A DNA stretch of 64,000 nt. Source: Tethya wilhelma. Taxonomy: Eukaryota; Porifera; Demospongiae; Tethyida; Tethyidae. The notes below the pieces were generated by a model, which ran no database searches, had not been told where the DNA came from, and saw only the letters and a list, made by a program, of their open reading frames with translations. How positions within the stretch are numbered: position 1 is the first letter of the stretch; every line of letters starts with the position of its first letter. A program made the translations under genes and the position numbers. Shown here piece by piece: positions 1-9,936 of this stretch. Where the stretch lies: positions 8,083,687 through 8,147,686 of the forward strand of contig CAXIPT010000001.1 of assembly GCA_964030475.1 (NCBI GenBank). The letters are read 5' to 3'.

Positions 1-67
1 CTTGAGGACAGCTAGACACATCAGAAGAGGAGAAGACTCCCTCAAAGTCCACTACAGGAATTGACAT
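1..67 (-). CDS. 2OG-Fe(II) oxygenase, first-exon fragment (cut by window edge)
   Basis: On the minus strand an ATG at 65–67 opens a frame beginning MSIPVVDFE, almost identical to exon 1 of the oxygenase copies at 5805, 15198 and 24675. PVVDF is the usual start of the DIOX_N domain of isopenicillin-N-synthase-like enzymes. The rest of the exon lies outside the window. The gene is head to head with the transporter fragment that starts at 248, the same arrangement as 5805/7946. This stretch may therefore be a second haplotype or a duplicate of that locus. Confidence 0.7.
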   Translation of the reverse strand, partial: MSIPVVDFEGVFSSSDVSSCPQ

Positions 68-247
68 GATCGAGCTCCCTCTTCTATGCACAGTCACCTC
101 GTAAATAAACAACACCCACCAATGGAGTTCAAAGGTCATAACTGCAAGCCCATCTAATCTAAAGACCCGAGCCTAAATTGATTGTCATTAATTTGACCAC
201 GCGGTCTGAACATTTTTCTAAGAAGACAAGTCATTGTGAGATGACTC

Positions 248-535
248 ATGAGTATTAATGTGGACACTCCAGCCCTTCCTCTGCAGCCTCCTTTGAAAGC
301 TCTATATAGAGGACAAGAGGACCCTCAGTCTGGCAAAGACTCTGAAGATGAATTTCAAGCTCAGATCAATCGTGATGTGGTCAAGTACAGGTTGAAGTAT
401 CTCTGCAACTGCTCTGCCTTTTGTAGATACTGTCGTATGAGAATTCCCTCTGGGAGAGCAGTGAATCTCATGTTTGTTATCATTTTTCTTGAACGATCTG
501 CCTTCTTTGCTGCTGCAGGAACCACAATCCCAGCA
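248..535 (+). pseudogene. SLC15/POT transporter, truncated first exon
   Basis: The frame from ATG 248 is essentially identical to the first 96 codons of the transporter at 7946 (starts MSINVDTPALPLQ, includes the first membrane segment with FLERSAFF). It stops dead at the N at 536, after which the sequence belongs to an oxygenase intron. Its start codon lies in an uninterrupted CTCATGAG (245–252). It therefore shows what the transporter locus looked like before the transposon at 5977–7942 inserted. It is either a truncated duplicate or an alternative haplotype mis-joined by the assembler. Confidence 0.75.
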
Positions 536-536
536 N
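536..536. other. Single N at a chimeric junction
   Basis: One ambiguous base separates transporter exon 1 on the left from intron 3 of an oxygenase gene on the right. Neither gene continues across it. A one-base N is how some assemblers mark a join of unknown quality. Confidence 0.9.
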
Positions 537-612
537 CAGGTCTGTGCTAACTTATCAACATAAGCTATAATATCCCTGGTATAGCACATGTACACATACC
601 TTGTATTTGCAG

Positions 613-1853
613 CCCTATCCAACTGAAGTCCCTGAATTCCGTATGTGTATAACTGAGCTCTATGAGCTGTGTAAAGGAGTATCACTGAAGATCTTGGAAC
701 TCATGGGACATGCTTTGAAGCTACCAGTAGGTGACGTGTTTTAAACTTATTTTCTTGCTTACTTTTCTAATTATAATGTCTAGTGTAATCACTGTATATA
801 ATAATGTCATTGGATCAAAGAGGACATGTTAGTCTTTTCATCTACTCCAGCTGTTGGTCTTATAGGTATGCTCATTGAGTTGCTCCTTCTTGTCTCTCTC
901 AACTAGGATCCCTCCTTCTTTGTAAGATGTCACCAGAAGCAAGGTCTTGGTCACTCTGAGAGCTACACTACAATGAGGTTGTTGTACTACCCTCCTCTTC
1001 CTCCCAGCTCTCACATCAAACCAGGCCAACTGAGATGTGGGGAGCATGTGGACTATGGCTCCATCACTCTACTCTTCCAAGACCCTAATGGAGGACTGCA
1101 GGTATTTTGACCTACTACGGTTTATCAATAGAAACATTGAGTCCATTGAAAGAAGCCATAGTCCTAACTTCCCCAATACACAGGTGAAGAGAAGTGATGG
1201 TGGGTACATTGATGTTCCCTACATGTCTGAGGCAGTGCTAGTCAACCTGGGAGCTCTCATGCAACAATGGACCAGTGACAAGTACCTCGCCACTGTAAGT
1301 GAAGCATTATCCATCACAACTTGTTTATATCAAGATGGAACAGGAACCAATTCACACTACATCTGTATGCTTGTATATATTGCAATATCATCTGATTCTA
1401 TGTTTAGTGTTAAAGGTGCTATTGCACAGAAGTTGTATGCATAGAAATTTACACCACATAATGAAGCCATAATGTGCACATCGTCAACACAAGAATAGGA
1501 GACCGTACGTGCAAATTGTATTCCAATGACGTATTTTCAACCAATGAAATTTCAGTGTTGATTTTTGAGCCATTTTTTAAAACTTGCTGCTTCCATGCAA
1601 TAGCACCTTTTAACATTGTGCATTGTATTATCATTGCTATAATCATCGCATGCAGTTACACAGAGTCCTCCTGCCGGAAGATGAGGAGAAGCAGAGAATG
1701 GTGCGGCAGTCAATAGCCTTCTTTGTCCATCCTGATAATGAGGTGATTGTAGAGTGTATTGATGGTTCTAATAAGTACCCACCCATTACTGCTAGAGAGG
1801 ACACTCACAGGAGACTGGGACAAACTTATGACAAGTCTTTTGAATACAAGTAA
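613..1853 (+). CDS. 2OG-Fe(II) oxygenase, C-terminal part (exons 4–7)
   Basis: Four exons are visible with GT–AG boundaries: 613–726, 907–1101, 1184–1294 and 1656–1853. The first three have the same lengths (114, 195, 111 nt) as in the intact copy at 23015–24675. They encode the double-stranded beta-helix core: the iron-binding HxD is in GEHVDYGSITLLF, the second iron His in YLATLHRV, and the 2-oxoglutarate-binding Arg in RQS. The C-terminus differs from the intact copy, ending RRLGQTYDKSFEYK. Exons 1–3 are missing because the sequence switches to a transporter fragment at the N at 536. The family oxidises small molecules with 2-oxoglutarate, O2 and Fe(II); the substrate here is unknown. It may be a fragment of a real gene or an assembly artefact. 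Confidence 0.8.
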
Positions 1854-2023
1854 TGTTATGAATTTCTGCTCAAGTATAATATTATTATTCACTTTTAAGA
1901 GCTTCCACTTGATTACAATAATTATTAAAGTCGTGACATATCATGTGCACTCCATCAAGTTAAATATGGTACATTATCTCATGAGTAACTAAGTCATTGG
2001 CAGTTCTACCTTGGCAAGTTGCA

Positions 2024-3616
2024 TCATTGCACTGGGTCTAAGTTTAATAAGATGTCGTTAGTTGTTCTAAGTATTCCTGTAAACAGCTGTTCAACTTTGT
2101 GCTCAGGGACTAGAGTCAATCGAAAACGGCTCACGATTGTAGCAATCACAACCTTCTCTTCATTGATGGCAAAGTTCTGACCAATGCAGTTACGATATCC
2201 TGCAGAGAACGGAATGTAGGCATAGGGGTCACGACCTTCAGCATTGCTAGGATGGAAACGAAGTGGGTCATACTCATTAGGGTTCTTCCACACATCAGGA
2301 TGTCGATGAAGAGGTGCAATACTGATGGACACATCAGTTCCTTTAGGAATCATCACACCATCGATTTCCATGTCCTTAGAAAGTTCTCTGTCAAAAGAAT
2401 AAACTGGTGGGTAGAGCCTCATGGCTTCTTTGATGCACCAGTGGGTGTAGTTGAGCTTCTTTAGGTCCTCGTATTCCAGCCACTCTCTCCCCATGAGGAC
2501 ATTCCTCACCTCCTCGCGGACCTTCTCCTGGTGCTCTGGGTACTTGGCCAGGCAGTAGAGGGTCCAACTCATGCCACTAGTGGTTGTGTCGTGACCTTCA
2601 AACATAAACGTGTCGGCTTCGTCTCGGATTTCTAGATCCGTGAGTCCTTTGCCCTCTTCATCAGAAGCTGTGAGAAGAATGTCCAGGAAATCCAAGTACT
2701 TTCTCTGTTTGGTTGCTCTCTCAAGTGCTGCATCTCGGTCACTTACTGGTCCACTCAGACCAAGAGCTTTCTTCCTTTCTTGGATCACTCTTTCTGAGAA
2801 GTCATGAACAAAGTTACAACATTCTTTCATTCTTCTTCCAGAGGGTGACAACCAATAGATCCAATCAATGCGATACAAAGGATTTCTAAATCGGTTTGTA
2901 ATGTGATTCAATATGTCATAAACTGCTCTGATGTATGGATGCTTTGTATTCATATGCTGACAGTCACCCATGTAGCTAAATGAGCACTGGAGAAGGATAT
3001 CCAATGAGAGCAAGCTGAGAGAATCGAAAGCTTTCACCGGATTCTTTTCTTGTGCTGCAGTAGACCATTTTCTAAGCATCACTTGCAGACAACTGTTGTA
3101 CACAGGGATATAAGGTTTGAGGATTTCATAGTGGAAAGCTGGTGTAAGAAGGCGACGATTTCTGAACCACTTCTTATCAGCTGAAATGAGGAGTCCATCT
3201 CCTAACCAGGGATTAAAGTAACGGTATGTCTTACTCTTTGGTTCCTTCATGACTTGCTTAACAGTGTCAGGATGGGTGACTCCAATATAGAAATCAATTG
3301 GTCCAAACCACATGGCATAGACTTTTATCCTGTTGTTTTGTATCCAATTAACCCACTTGAGATAGAGACCTCTTTGGTCTATTTCTTTGAGATTTCCCCA
3401 AAACCAGTGAGATGGTAGAGATGGCAGTTGTCGGCTAGTTTTGACTTTCTTGTAGTATGAATAGAAAACAGAGTCTGGCCTACCCATCCAAAGGAGCAGA
3501 GCTCCTAAGAGGATTGCAGTAACAGCTACAAACCAAACCATGGTCAGCCCTTGCAACAACAGCACCAGCAGAACCAGTGAGAACGGATAGAGCAAAACAA
3601 CAGCTATCACTCTCAA
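2024..3616 (-). CDS. Cytochrome P450, CYP4-like, full length, intronless
   Basis: A single 530-codon frame has all P450 landmarks. These are an N-terminal membrane anchor followed by the basic/proline hinge (KTSRQLPSLPSHWFWGN), the I-helix oxygen-binding motif FEGHDTTT, the K-helix ExxR in KEAMRLYPP, and the haem loop FSAGYRNCIG with the ligand Cys near residue 477. The I-helix and haem-loop sequences fit clan 4, whose members hydroxylate fatty acids, eicosanoids and xenobiotics at the ER with NADPH-P450 reductase. Two hydrophobic stretches precede the hinge. The second Met (near residue 26, at about 3541) aligns with the probable start of the neighbour, so the true start may be there. It is head to head with another CYP4 copy starting near 3641–3689, so the two probably share a promoter. 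Confidence 0.93.
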   Translation of the reverse strand: MRVIAVVLLYPFSLVLLVLLLQGLTMVWFVAVTAILLGALLLWMGRPDSVFYSYYKKVKTSRQLPSLPSHWFWGNLKEIDQRGLYLKWVNWIQNNRIKVYAMWFGPIDFYIGVTHPDTVKQVMKEPKSKTYRYFNPWLGDGLLISADKKWFRNRRLLTPAFHYEILKPYIPVYNSCLQVMLRKWSTAAQEKNPVKAFDSLSLLSLDILLQCSFSYMGDCQHMNTKHPYIRAVYDILNHITNRFRNPLYRIDWIYWLSPSGRRMKECCNFVHDFSERVIQERKKALGLSGPVSDRDAALERATKQRKYLDFLDILLTASDEEGKGLTDLEIRDEADTFMFEGHDTTTSGMSWTLYCLAKYPEHQEKVREEVRNVLMGREWLEYEDLKKLNYTHWCIKEAMRLYPPVYSFDRELSKDMEIDGVMIPKGTDVSISIAPLHRHPDVWKNPNEYDPLRFHPSNAEGRDPYAYIPFSAGYRNCIGQNFAINEEKVVIATIVSRFRLTLVPEHKVEQLFTGILRTTNDILLNLDPVQ

Positions 3617-3640
3617 CGACCCTTTCCATTAATTTTTATC

Positions 3641-4576
3641 GTGGAAGCGGGAAGCGAGGTTGTGCAGCCAAGATTAATATTATGCAAGATGTTGTTTTGG
3701 GTTGCAACCGTTGTAGTAGCTATTCTTTCTCTACTGGTTTGGATGAACGTTCCAGGCATTGTTTATTTCTACTACAAGAAAATCAAAACAAGCAGGCAAC
3801 TGCCATCTCTACCTTCACACTGGTTTTGGGGTAACCTAAAGGAGATAGATCAAAGTGAGGAATCATATTTGAATTGGGTTAAATGGATACAAAATAACAG
3901 GATAAAAATCCATGCTCTATGGTTTGGACCAGCTTACATGTCAGTTGGACTAAACCATCCTGATACTGTCAAGAAAGTAATTAAGGAGCCAAAGAACATG
4001 ACAGTGTATCGTTTGCTGAAGCCCTGGTTAGGAGATGGACTCCTTATTTCAGCTGATAAGAAGTGGTTCAGAAATCGTCGCCTTCTTACACCAGCTTTCC
4101 ACTATGAAATCCTTAAGCCTTATATCCCTGTGTACAACAGTTGTCTGCAAGTGATGCTAGGGAAATGGTCTACTGCAGCACAAAAAAATAATCCAGTGAA
4201 AGCTTTTGAGTCTCTCAGCTTGCTTACACTAGATATCCTTCTCCAGTGCTCGTTTAGTTACAAGACTGACTGTCAACGCATGAACATGAAGCATCCGTAC
4301 ATCAAAGCAGTTTATGACATGTTAGTTCTTGTTGTGGACCGATTCATGAACCCGTTGTACCATGTTGATTGGATCTATTGGTGGTCACCCTCTGGAAGAA
4401 GAATGAAAGAATGTTGTAACTTTGTTCATGACTTCTCAGAAAGAGTGATCCAAGAAAGGAAGAAAGCTCTTGGTCTGAGTGGACCAGTGGGTGACCGAGA
4501 TGCAGCACTTGAGAGAGCAACCAAGCAGAGAAAGTACTTGGATTTCCTTGACATCCTTCTTACAGCTTCTGATGAA
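3641..4576 (+). pseudogene. CYP4-like P450, truncated after the N-terminal 60%
   Basis: This is a close paralog of the P450 at 2024–3616: same hinge KTSRQLPSLPSHWFWGN and same following LDGLLISADKKW-type region, without introns. It runs through DFLDILLTASDE and is then cut by the N at 4577. The I helix, ExxR and haem-binding Cys are all absent, so the piece cannot make an active enzyme. The likely start is the Met at 3689 (MLFWVATVVV), which begins the membrane anchor; the ATG at 3641 adds 16 non-hydrophobic residues. Over 4157–4576 it is nearly identical to the truncated minus-strand copy at 13015–14073, which has the complementary C-terminal part. Confidence 0.85.
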
Positions 4577-4577
4577 N
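4577..4577. other. Single N at a second chimeric junction
   Basis: The N separates a plus-strand P450 coding sequence from the inside of oxygenase exon 5 in minus orientation. Both reading frames end here. Confidence 0.9.
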
Positions 4578-5805
4578 AGTACAACAACCTCATCATAGTG
4601 TAGCTCTCAGAGTGACCAAGACCATGTTTCTGGTGACATTTTACAAAGAAGGAGGGATCCTAGTTGAGAGAGAGACAAGATGTAACCTTCTAAGGAACTT
4701 AACACATTTTAGTTATGTATCTAGAGATGACGGGAGGTAGATAATACAAATAAATCTCAGTGTTATCTATTATCACAACAGTGTAAGAAATGTTTAGACA
4801 AGTCTTACTGAGTGGATCTACAACCATGATGCTGGAAAACTTACTATTCCCAAAGCAAGAGCCATCAGTTTCAATATCACAGTAGACAATCGGACACAGT
4901 CTTCAAAGAGCTTGTGAGTAATAGGTCTAAACTGTGGAACCTCCTTGTCAGGGTATTTCTGAGGGAGAAATAACAGTACACAAACCAACGCAACCGTATA
5001 GCGAGTAAATTTGGCGAGAATTAAATTTGGCAAATTGGCGAATTGTCTTTCAAAACGCCAAATTAAAAATCGGCAAACAGTTTTATACGTACACGTGCGC
5101 ATACAAACAATGCAATGTGTGGAGCAAAATCGCCAATCATACTAAAATGCGAATTCGCCAAATTTTTAAGCCCGCCAAATTTACCCACTATACGGTAGCC
5201 TAAAACTAAGACACGCATGCCGTATGGCCTAAACATGATGTGTCACTGCTAGGTGAATCGATTAGCTTACACAAGTGTGGTAGGCACACATGTCAAAGCA
5301 TTCCTTTAGATCACCAGGTTTAGTTGGATCAACACTGAAGAATACTGAGATACAGAGACACTTCATTGATGCAATTTACAATAGGATTAGGACCACACTT
5401 AGGTCACCTTTCCAGCTCAAGACAGACGTATCCATTGTTGCCAGAGTTATGTTCTTTGCTCCGATCATGAAGATACTTCTTCTTGACATCCTTAGGGAGA
5501 GTGAAGAAACTCAGAGCAACAGACAATGCCTCATCAATCTTTAACAACACAATTCAAGCAATTAATAAAGCAATAATTGAGTACATGCATATATAGTTCT
5601 AATAATGTTGAAACTTTCACAATGCTTAGTAACTTTAATAGTATAATTATATAGCTCACCAGTTTTCTTTCAATGCCATGGTCCGGTTCTTGATGAAGAC
5701 AAATCCAATGGTACTAAAGGCTGAGTGCAGCTGCTGGACTTGAGGACAGCTAGACACATCAGAAGAGGAGAAGACTTCCTCAAAGTCCACTACAGGAATT
5801 GACAT
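4578..5805 (-). pseudogene. Divergent 2OG-Fe(II) oxygenase paralog, truncated and frameshifted
   Basis: The exon order matches the intact gene at 23015–24675. Exon 1 starts at ATG 5805, exon 2 is 5408–5538, exon 3 is 5271–5334, exon 4 is 4845–4958, and exon 5 begins at 4659 but breaks at the N at 4577. Exon 2 encodes IDEALSVALSFFTLP and GNNGYVCLELE, exon 3 VDPTKPGDLKECFDM, and exon 4 KYPDKEVPQFRPITHKLFED. The middle exons are clearly diverged from the other copies, so this is a distinct paralog. Exon 1 carries a 5-nt insertion (TCCGG, 5682–5686) relative to the other copies. That destroys the KNHGIERKL motif. The HxD, second His and Arg exons are missing. It is non-functional as assembled. 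Confidence 0.8.
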
Positions 5806-5968
5806 GATCGAGCTCCCTCTTCTATGCACAGTCACCTCGTAAACAACACCCACCAATGGAGTTCAAAGGTCATAACTGCAAGCCCATCTAATCTAAAGAC
5901 CTGAGCCTAAATTGATTGTCATAAATTTGACCACGCGTTTTTAAAGAAGACAAGTCATTGTGAGATGA

Positions 5969-5976
5969 CTCATGAG
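5969..5976. repeat. Left target-site duplication CTCATGAG
   Basis: CTCATGAG occurs immediately before the transposon and again at 7943–7950 immediately after it. The uninterrupted locus at 245–252 has it once. The 8-bp site is itself palindromic. Confidence 0.8.
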
Positions 5977-6438
5977 GGTACGATATAAAACACGGACCGG
6001 ACCGGACTAACGGACCGTATTATAATGTACTACCCGCTCCGTCCGGTCCGTGTTTTGTGGATCAAATGTATAAAATACGGACTAATGTACGGACTACTTA
6101 CGGACCTACTCCCTGGCAATACGGACTGACCTTAGAACCCTGCTATAATCTCATTGGTTCGGTTTAGCTTTGAACAATAAAGAAGCTGCTCTTCTTGGAG
6201 CATTTAAGCGGGCAACTAAATGGTAAGTGCTATTTTTCTGAAGTCAATGGAGTCGCTTTCTCGTCCAGTGCTTACTAATCGGCTATCACCCATAGAAGCG
6301 GAATCTCTGTTAAGGGAGAACGTTCAAGGAGTGAAGAAACCTGGCGTTTTTCCACCTGTGAAGCCAAAGGCTGGTGAAGTGTACTGTATCAAAGCAGAGT
6401 GCCCTGACAAATGAAGTAAGCGATATAGATCTATATTA

Positions 6439-6655
6439 GAGTGATGGGTGGGGTTTCCGGACAGCGTTAGTTTGCGGACAATTTGACAACTGTACTAATC
6501 TTGCTAGTGATACACAAGTTTCAGTTAGTGATACACTTGTTTCGCTAGCCAACCCCCACATATGTGTATCTTGTGCAAGTTCTGGCTAACTAAAACTTCT
6601 ACGATTGTCAAGTTGTCCGCAAACTAACGCTGTCTGGAAACCCCGCTCATTACTC
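6439..6655. mobile_element. Nested 217-bp MITE with TA target site
   Basis: A long inverted repeat of about 45 bp starts GAGTGATGGGTGGGGTTTCC and has its complement ending CTCATTACTC. The inner parts share GACAGCGTTAGTTTGCGG. TA dinucleotides flank both ends (6437–6438 and 6656–6657), the signature of Tc1/mariner-type insertion. The MITE lies wholly inside the larger element, so it inserted later. It has no coding capacity. Confidence 0.8.
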
Positions 6656-7022
6656 TACTTTGTTCTCTGGTGCAAGGACCATGAAAACAGAACAGGCTCA
6701 GAATGCATTCAGTCACCGTGGCTGATGTTAATTTAGAATTGTATTGTAAATCAGTTGTATGTAGTATGCTTAGATTGTTTAATATCCGTTCTCTAATTTG
6801 TTTATAGATGACTGGAGATGTGATCAGTACAGATGGTTCCAGAATGGATCCAAATCCATCCCCAGTAAGAAGCCCGTCTTGAACACATGTCCATGCTGCC
6901 CACACTCTATTGAAGAAACAGTTTCCTCATTTGCTTGGGTTGCAATTAATCACCACTGAGGGGCCAGAACGGAAGTTTCCAAACAATAGCCATTTTCTCT
7001 GATGAAGGTCAGTCCATGATTA

Positions 7023-7625
7023 TTGGCAATAATTATTGTTCCTTGTTATTCATTTTGTCCTTTTTTTCGTATCCACATGCACAATTGTAGCCCTAGCTAT
7101 TCAGATTCTGTTCGATGCAGATCAACACCACTGGGTTGTACCAGCTGTTGTAATGGTACTGTGAAGTTATTTGACTCGGCATTTAATGGGAAGCTGTCAC
7201 CATCATTAGAAAACCAACTGGTTGCTCTTTTTCATCCATTGACAAAGAACAGCATCTTGCCTGTAACTGTTGAGTCTGTCCAACAACAACAAGGGAGCAC
7301 CATTTGTGGGCTGTTTTCAATAGCTAATGCGGTTTCTCTTGCTCATGGACAGAGGCGATCTTTTTTTGATCAAACCAAAATGAGGTATCACTTGGATAAA
7401 TGTTTTGAAAAAGGTTGCATTAAACCTTATCCAAACTGTGCCCCTGATCTTTCCATGTTTAACCAAAAGAAGAGATTATGCATTCAAACATACTGTTATT
7501 GTAATATGCCAGAATCGTTCGACTCAAAAATGATCAGTTGTGATGCGTGTCATAAATGGTATCACTACAAATGTGCTAACGTAAAGAGAGGTCGTTCTGT
7601 GTGGTATTGCACTCATTGTTGTTAG
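7023..7625 (+). pseudogene. Transposon-encoded Ulp1-like protease/PHD-finger remnant
   Basis: The C-terminal third is a PHD finger: YCYC, CDACHKWYHYKC and WYCTHC give the Cys4-His-Cys3 zinc pattern. Upstream, QQQGSTICGLFSIANA matches the Gln and catalytic-Cys block of C48 (Ulp1/SUMO-protease-like) peptidases, and KLFDS could hold the Asp. The expected His block (HHWVV) is present at about 7126 but in another frame, so a frameshift separates it from the rest. Ulp1-like proteases combined with DNA-binding modules are common passengers in large eukaryotic DNA transposons. The transposase itself was not recognised, so this copy looks non-autonomous and decayed. Confidence 0.7.
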
Positions 7626-7945
7626 TTGAGTTTTGTAGTGATGAGTCAATTAAGTTTTTTTTTCTGTCTACATATAATATTTTGATCATTTTTTATTAAT
7701 GTTCTTTATCAATGGACCATAATAAGCTGAACTCTTAATGCATTTGGTAGGTAAAGGACGACTATAATTATAAACTTATTCGAGCGCTGCGCTGAGGTGA
7801 GCTGCGCTGCATGCACTATTAATAATATACGAAAAGTCCGGTCCGTATTTTATACAACGCATGCCAGTCCGTATTTTATGTACGGACTGAGTCCGTTATT
7901 CGGGTCCGTTAGTCCGGTCCGGTCCGTGTTTTATATCGTACCCTC

Positions 7946-9936
7946 ATGAGTATTAATGTGGACACTCCAGCCCTTCCTCTGCAGCCTCCTTTGAAAGCTC
8001 TATATAGAGGACAAGAGGACCCTCAGTCTGGCAAAGACTCTGAAGATGAATTTCAAGCTCAGATCAATCGTGATGTGGTCAAGTACAGGTTGAAGTATCT
8101 CTGCAACTGCTCTGCCTTTTGTAGATACTGTCGTATGAGAATTCCCTCTGGGAGAGCAGTGAATCTCATGTTTGTTATCATTTTTCTTGAACGATCTGCC
8201 TTCTTTGCTGCTGCAGGAACCACAATCCCAGCATTCATGGAACTTTTTCCCAATCTACCTGATGCTGTTGAAGCACTTATTCAGAGTGTCTCACTCAATG
8301 TTTTAGTCCACCTAATGTTTCCAATAGTAGGTTGGCTAGGGGATGCCTGGATAGGGCGATACAGAATGATCCACCTCAGTCTGTGGGTTCTGTTCTCTGG
8401 CTATGCTTCAATAGTGCTCTTCTTCTCCGTTGAGGCCAGCCTGGACAATCCACCGTTGAAGTGGCGTATTCTCTTGCCTGTCATATTCATCATCATCAAC
8501 ATGGGGTCTGCTGCCTTTCTAGCCGCTACAATTCCATTTGGAGCTGACCAAATAGTGTACAGGTCTTCGGATGAACTTAGCTCCTACTTCTACACATTCT
8601 ATTGGGTGCACAACTTGAGTGCTGTGTTAATGATCTTTACCTTTTCCTGCAAGGACCACGGTACTCAGTGGCACAGCATCTTACATGGGTTCATTTCTAC
8701 TGTGTGCATAACTATTGCTCTCAGTTTGAATGCTATTCTCAAAAACTGGCTTTTTGTAAATCCTGAGAAACAAAATCCTATAAAGATGATTGGGAAAGTC
8801 TACTACTCTGCTGCTGTTGCTAAGCGTCCTCAACACAGGAGTGCCTTCAGCTACAACTCTAGAAATGGACCTCCATCTCGAATAGATCTTGTAAAAGAAA
8901 CTCATGGAGGAAAGTTCAGCAGTGAGGAGGTGGAAGATGCTAAGACGTTTGGTCGACTGTTGATTGTTCTACTGGCTCTTGTTGGAGTGAACATAGCCTA
9001 TTCAGGAGTAAGTTGATAAGATTGTGTTTGTGATAATCATAATCTGATCATTGTGGTTGTTCCCAATAATTATTTGTGTAGGTAATGGATGCTATGTCAG
9101 TCCAAATGCTAAGGATGAAACACGTCAAGACATTCTCATTCTCCGTTAAAATCCTTGGTAGCTGTACCGTGTCTGACTCATTCGTCAACATGGTGAACAT
9201 TGCTGTGGTTCTGATCACCATTCCCCTATTGAACTCATGTATTTTCCCCTTTCTCCGAAACTACACTCCCAACATGCTCAAGAGAATTGGCCTTGGTTAC
9301 ATTTTGACTGTCTTATCTGTCTTGTTTCTCCTTCTGATCACACTAATTGGACGACACACTCTACCAAGTTACAAGAAGCAGTCCAATCTAACTTGTATGT
9401 TTGCAGAGAAAGACATGAGCCATCCTTCATCTGGGTTTGTGTATCTCCCAATCAACTCCTTTCTGACTGTCATTCCACAAATACTGATCTCAATTGCAGA
9501 GGTCTTCATCAGTGTTTCAGGTGAGTATTACCAGGAAGTAATAATGGTAGAAGTTATACAGTTGGATATTTTGATTGGTGCTTTTTGTTGTTGTGGCTGT
9601 TTGTTTGTTTGTTTGTTTGTTTGTTTTAAGATTCATCTTTTTTTTAACCTTATAGGTTTAGAGTTCTTCTATGCTCAGTCTCCTCACTCCATTCGTGGGT
9701 TGATGATCGGGTTGGTCTACTTCACCTATGGATTTAGTGGAACCATTGCTAACATTTTCATTGGAGCATTTTCCTTGAATAAGACTGGCCTACCTTTGAC
9801 CTGTGAATTTTGGTACTACTCTTTATTGTTTGTGATAGTCCTAGTGGGGTTTGTGGTCTATATATTTGTGGCACGCTGGTACAAGAACAGGAGGAGACCA
9901 GAGGAAGGAGAAGAGGAGTTATTTTACAACCGTTGA
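7946..9936 (+). CDS. SLC15/POT family proton-coupled peptide/histidine transporter (copy 1)
   Basis: Three exons, 7946–9007, 9082–9520 and 9656–9936, join in frame to 593 codons. This matches the usual POT length of about 570–600 residues with 12 membrane helices. Helix 1 contains FLERSAFF, and GWLGDAWIGRYRMI is the conserved PTR2 loop between helices 2 and 3. The C-terminal exon has the FFYAQSP…GLMIGLVYF helix pair and a basic/acidic cytosolic tail (YKNRRRPEEGEEE). The family moves di/tripeptides or histidine with protons across plasma or lysosomal membranes. The start codon is inside the duplicated CTCATGAG. All native 5' sequence has therefore been pushed 2 kb away by the transposon, and any transcript must use element-derived or cryptic promoter sequence. 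Intron 2 contains a TTTG repeat. Confidence 0.92.

Larger units (their letters stand above)
5977..7942. mobile_element. DNA transposon with ~40-bp terminal inverted repeats
   Basis: The element starts GGTACGATATAAAACACGG and ends with the reverse complement; the inverted match continues for about 40 bp through repeated GGACCGG units. Comparison with 241–260 shows an exact insertion flanked by an 8-bp duplication. Numerous copies of a CGGACC/ACGGACT word in both subterminal regions could be transposase-binding sites. Inside are a short unrecognised frame at 6220–6414, a plus-strand fragment at about 6808–6910 encoding DDWRCDQYRWFQNGSKSIP, and the Ulp1/PHD remnant at 7023–7625. No transposase catalytic core was recognised. 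An 8-bp duplication fits hAT-, KDZ/Zisupton- or P-like elements; the superfamily is unresolved. Confidence 0.88.

Noticed and set aside
1037..1444. 135-codon frame across oxygenase exons 5–6
   Set aside because: It reads exon 5 in the wrong frame and runs through an intron; the correct frame gives GEHVDYGS.
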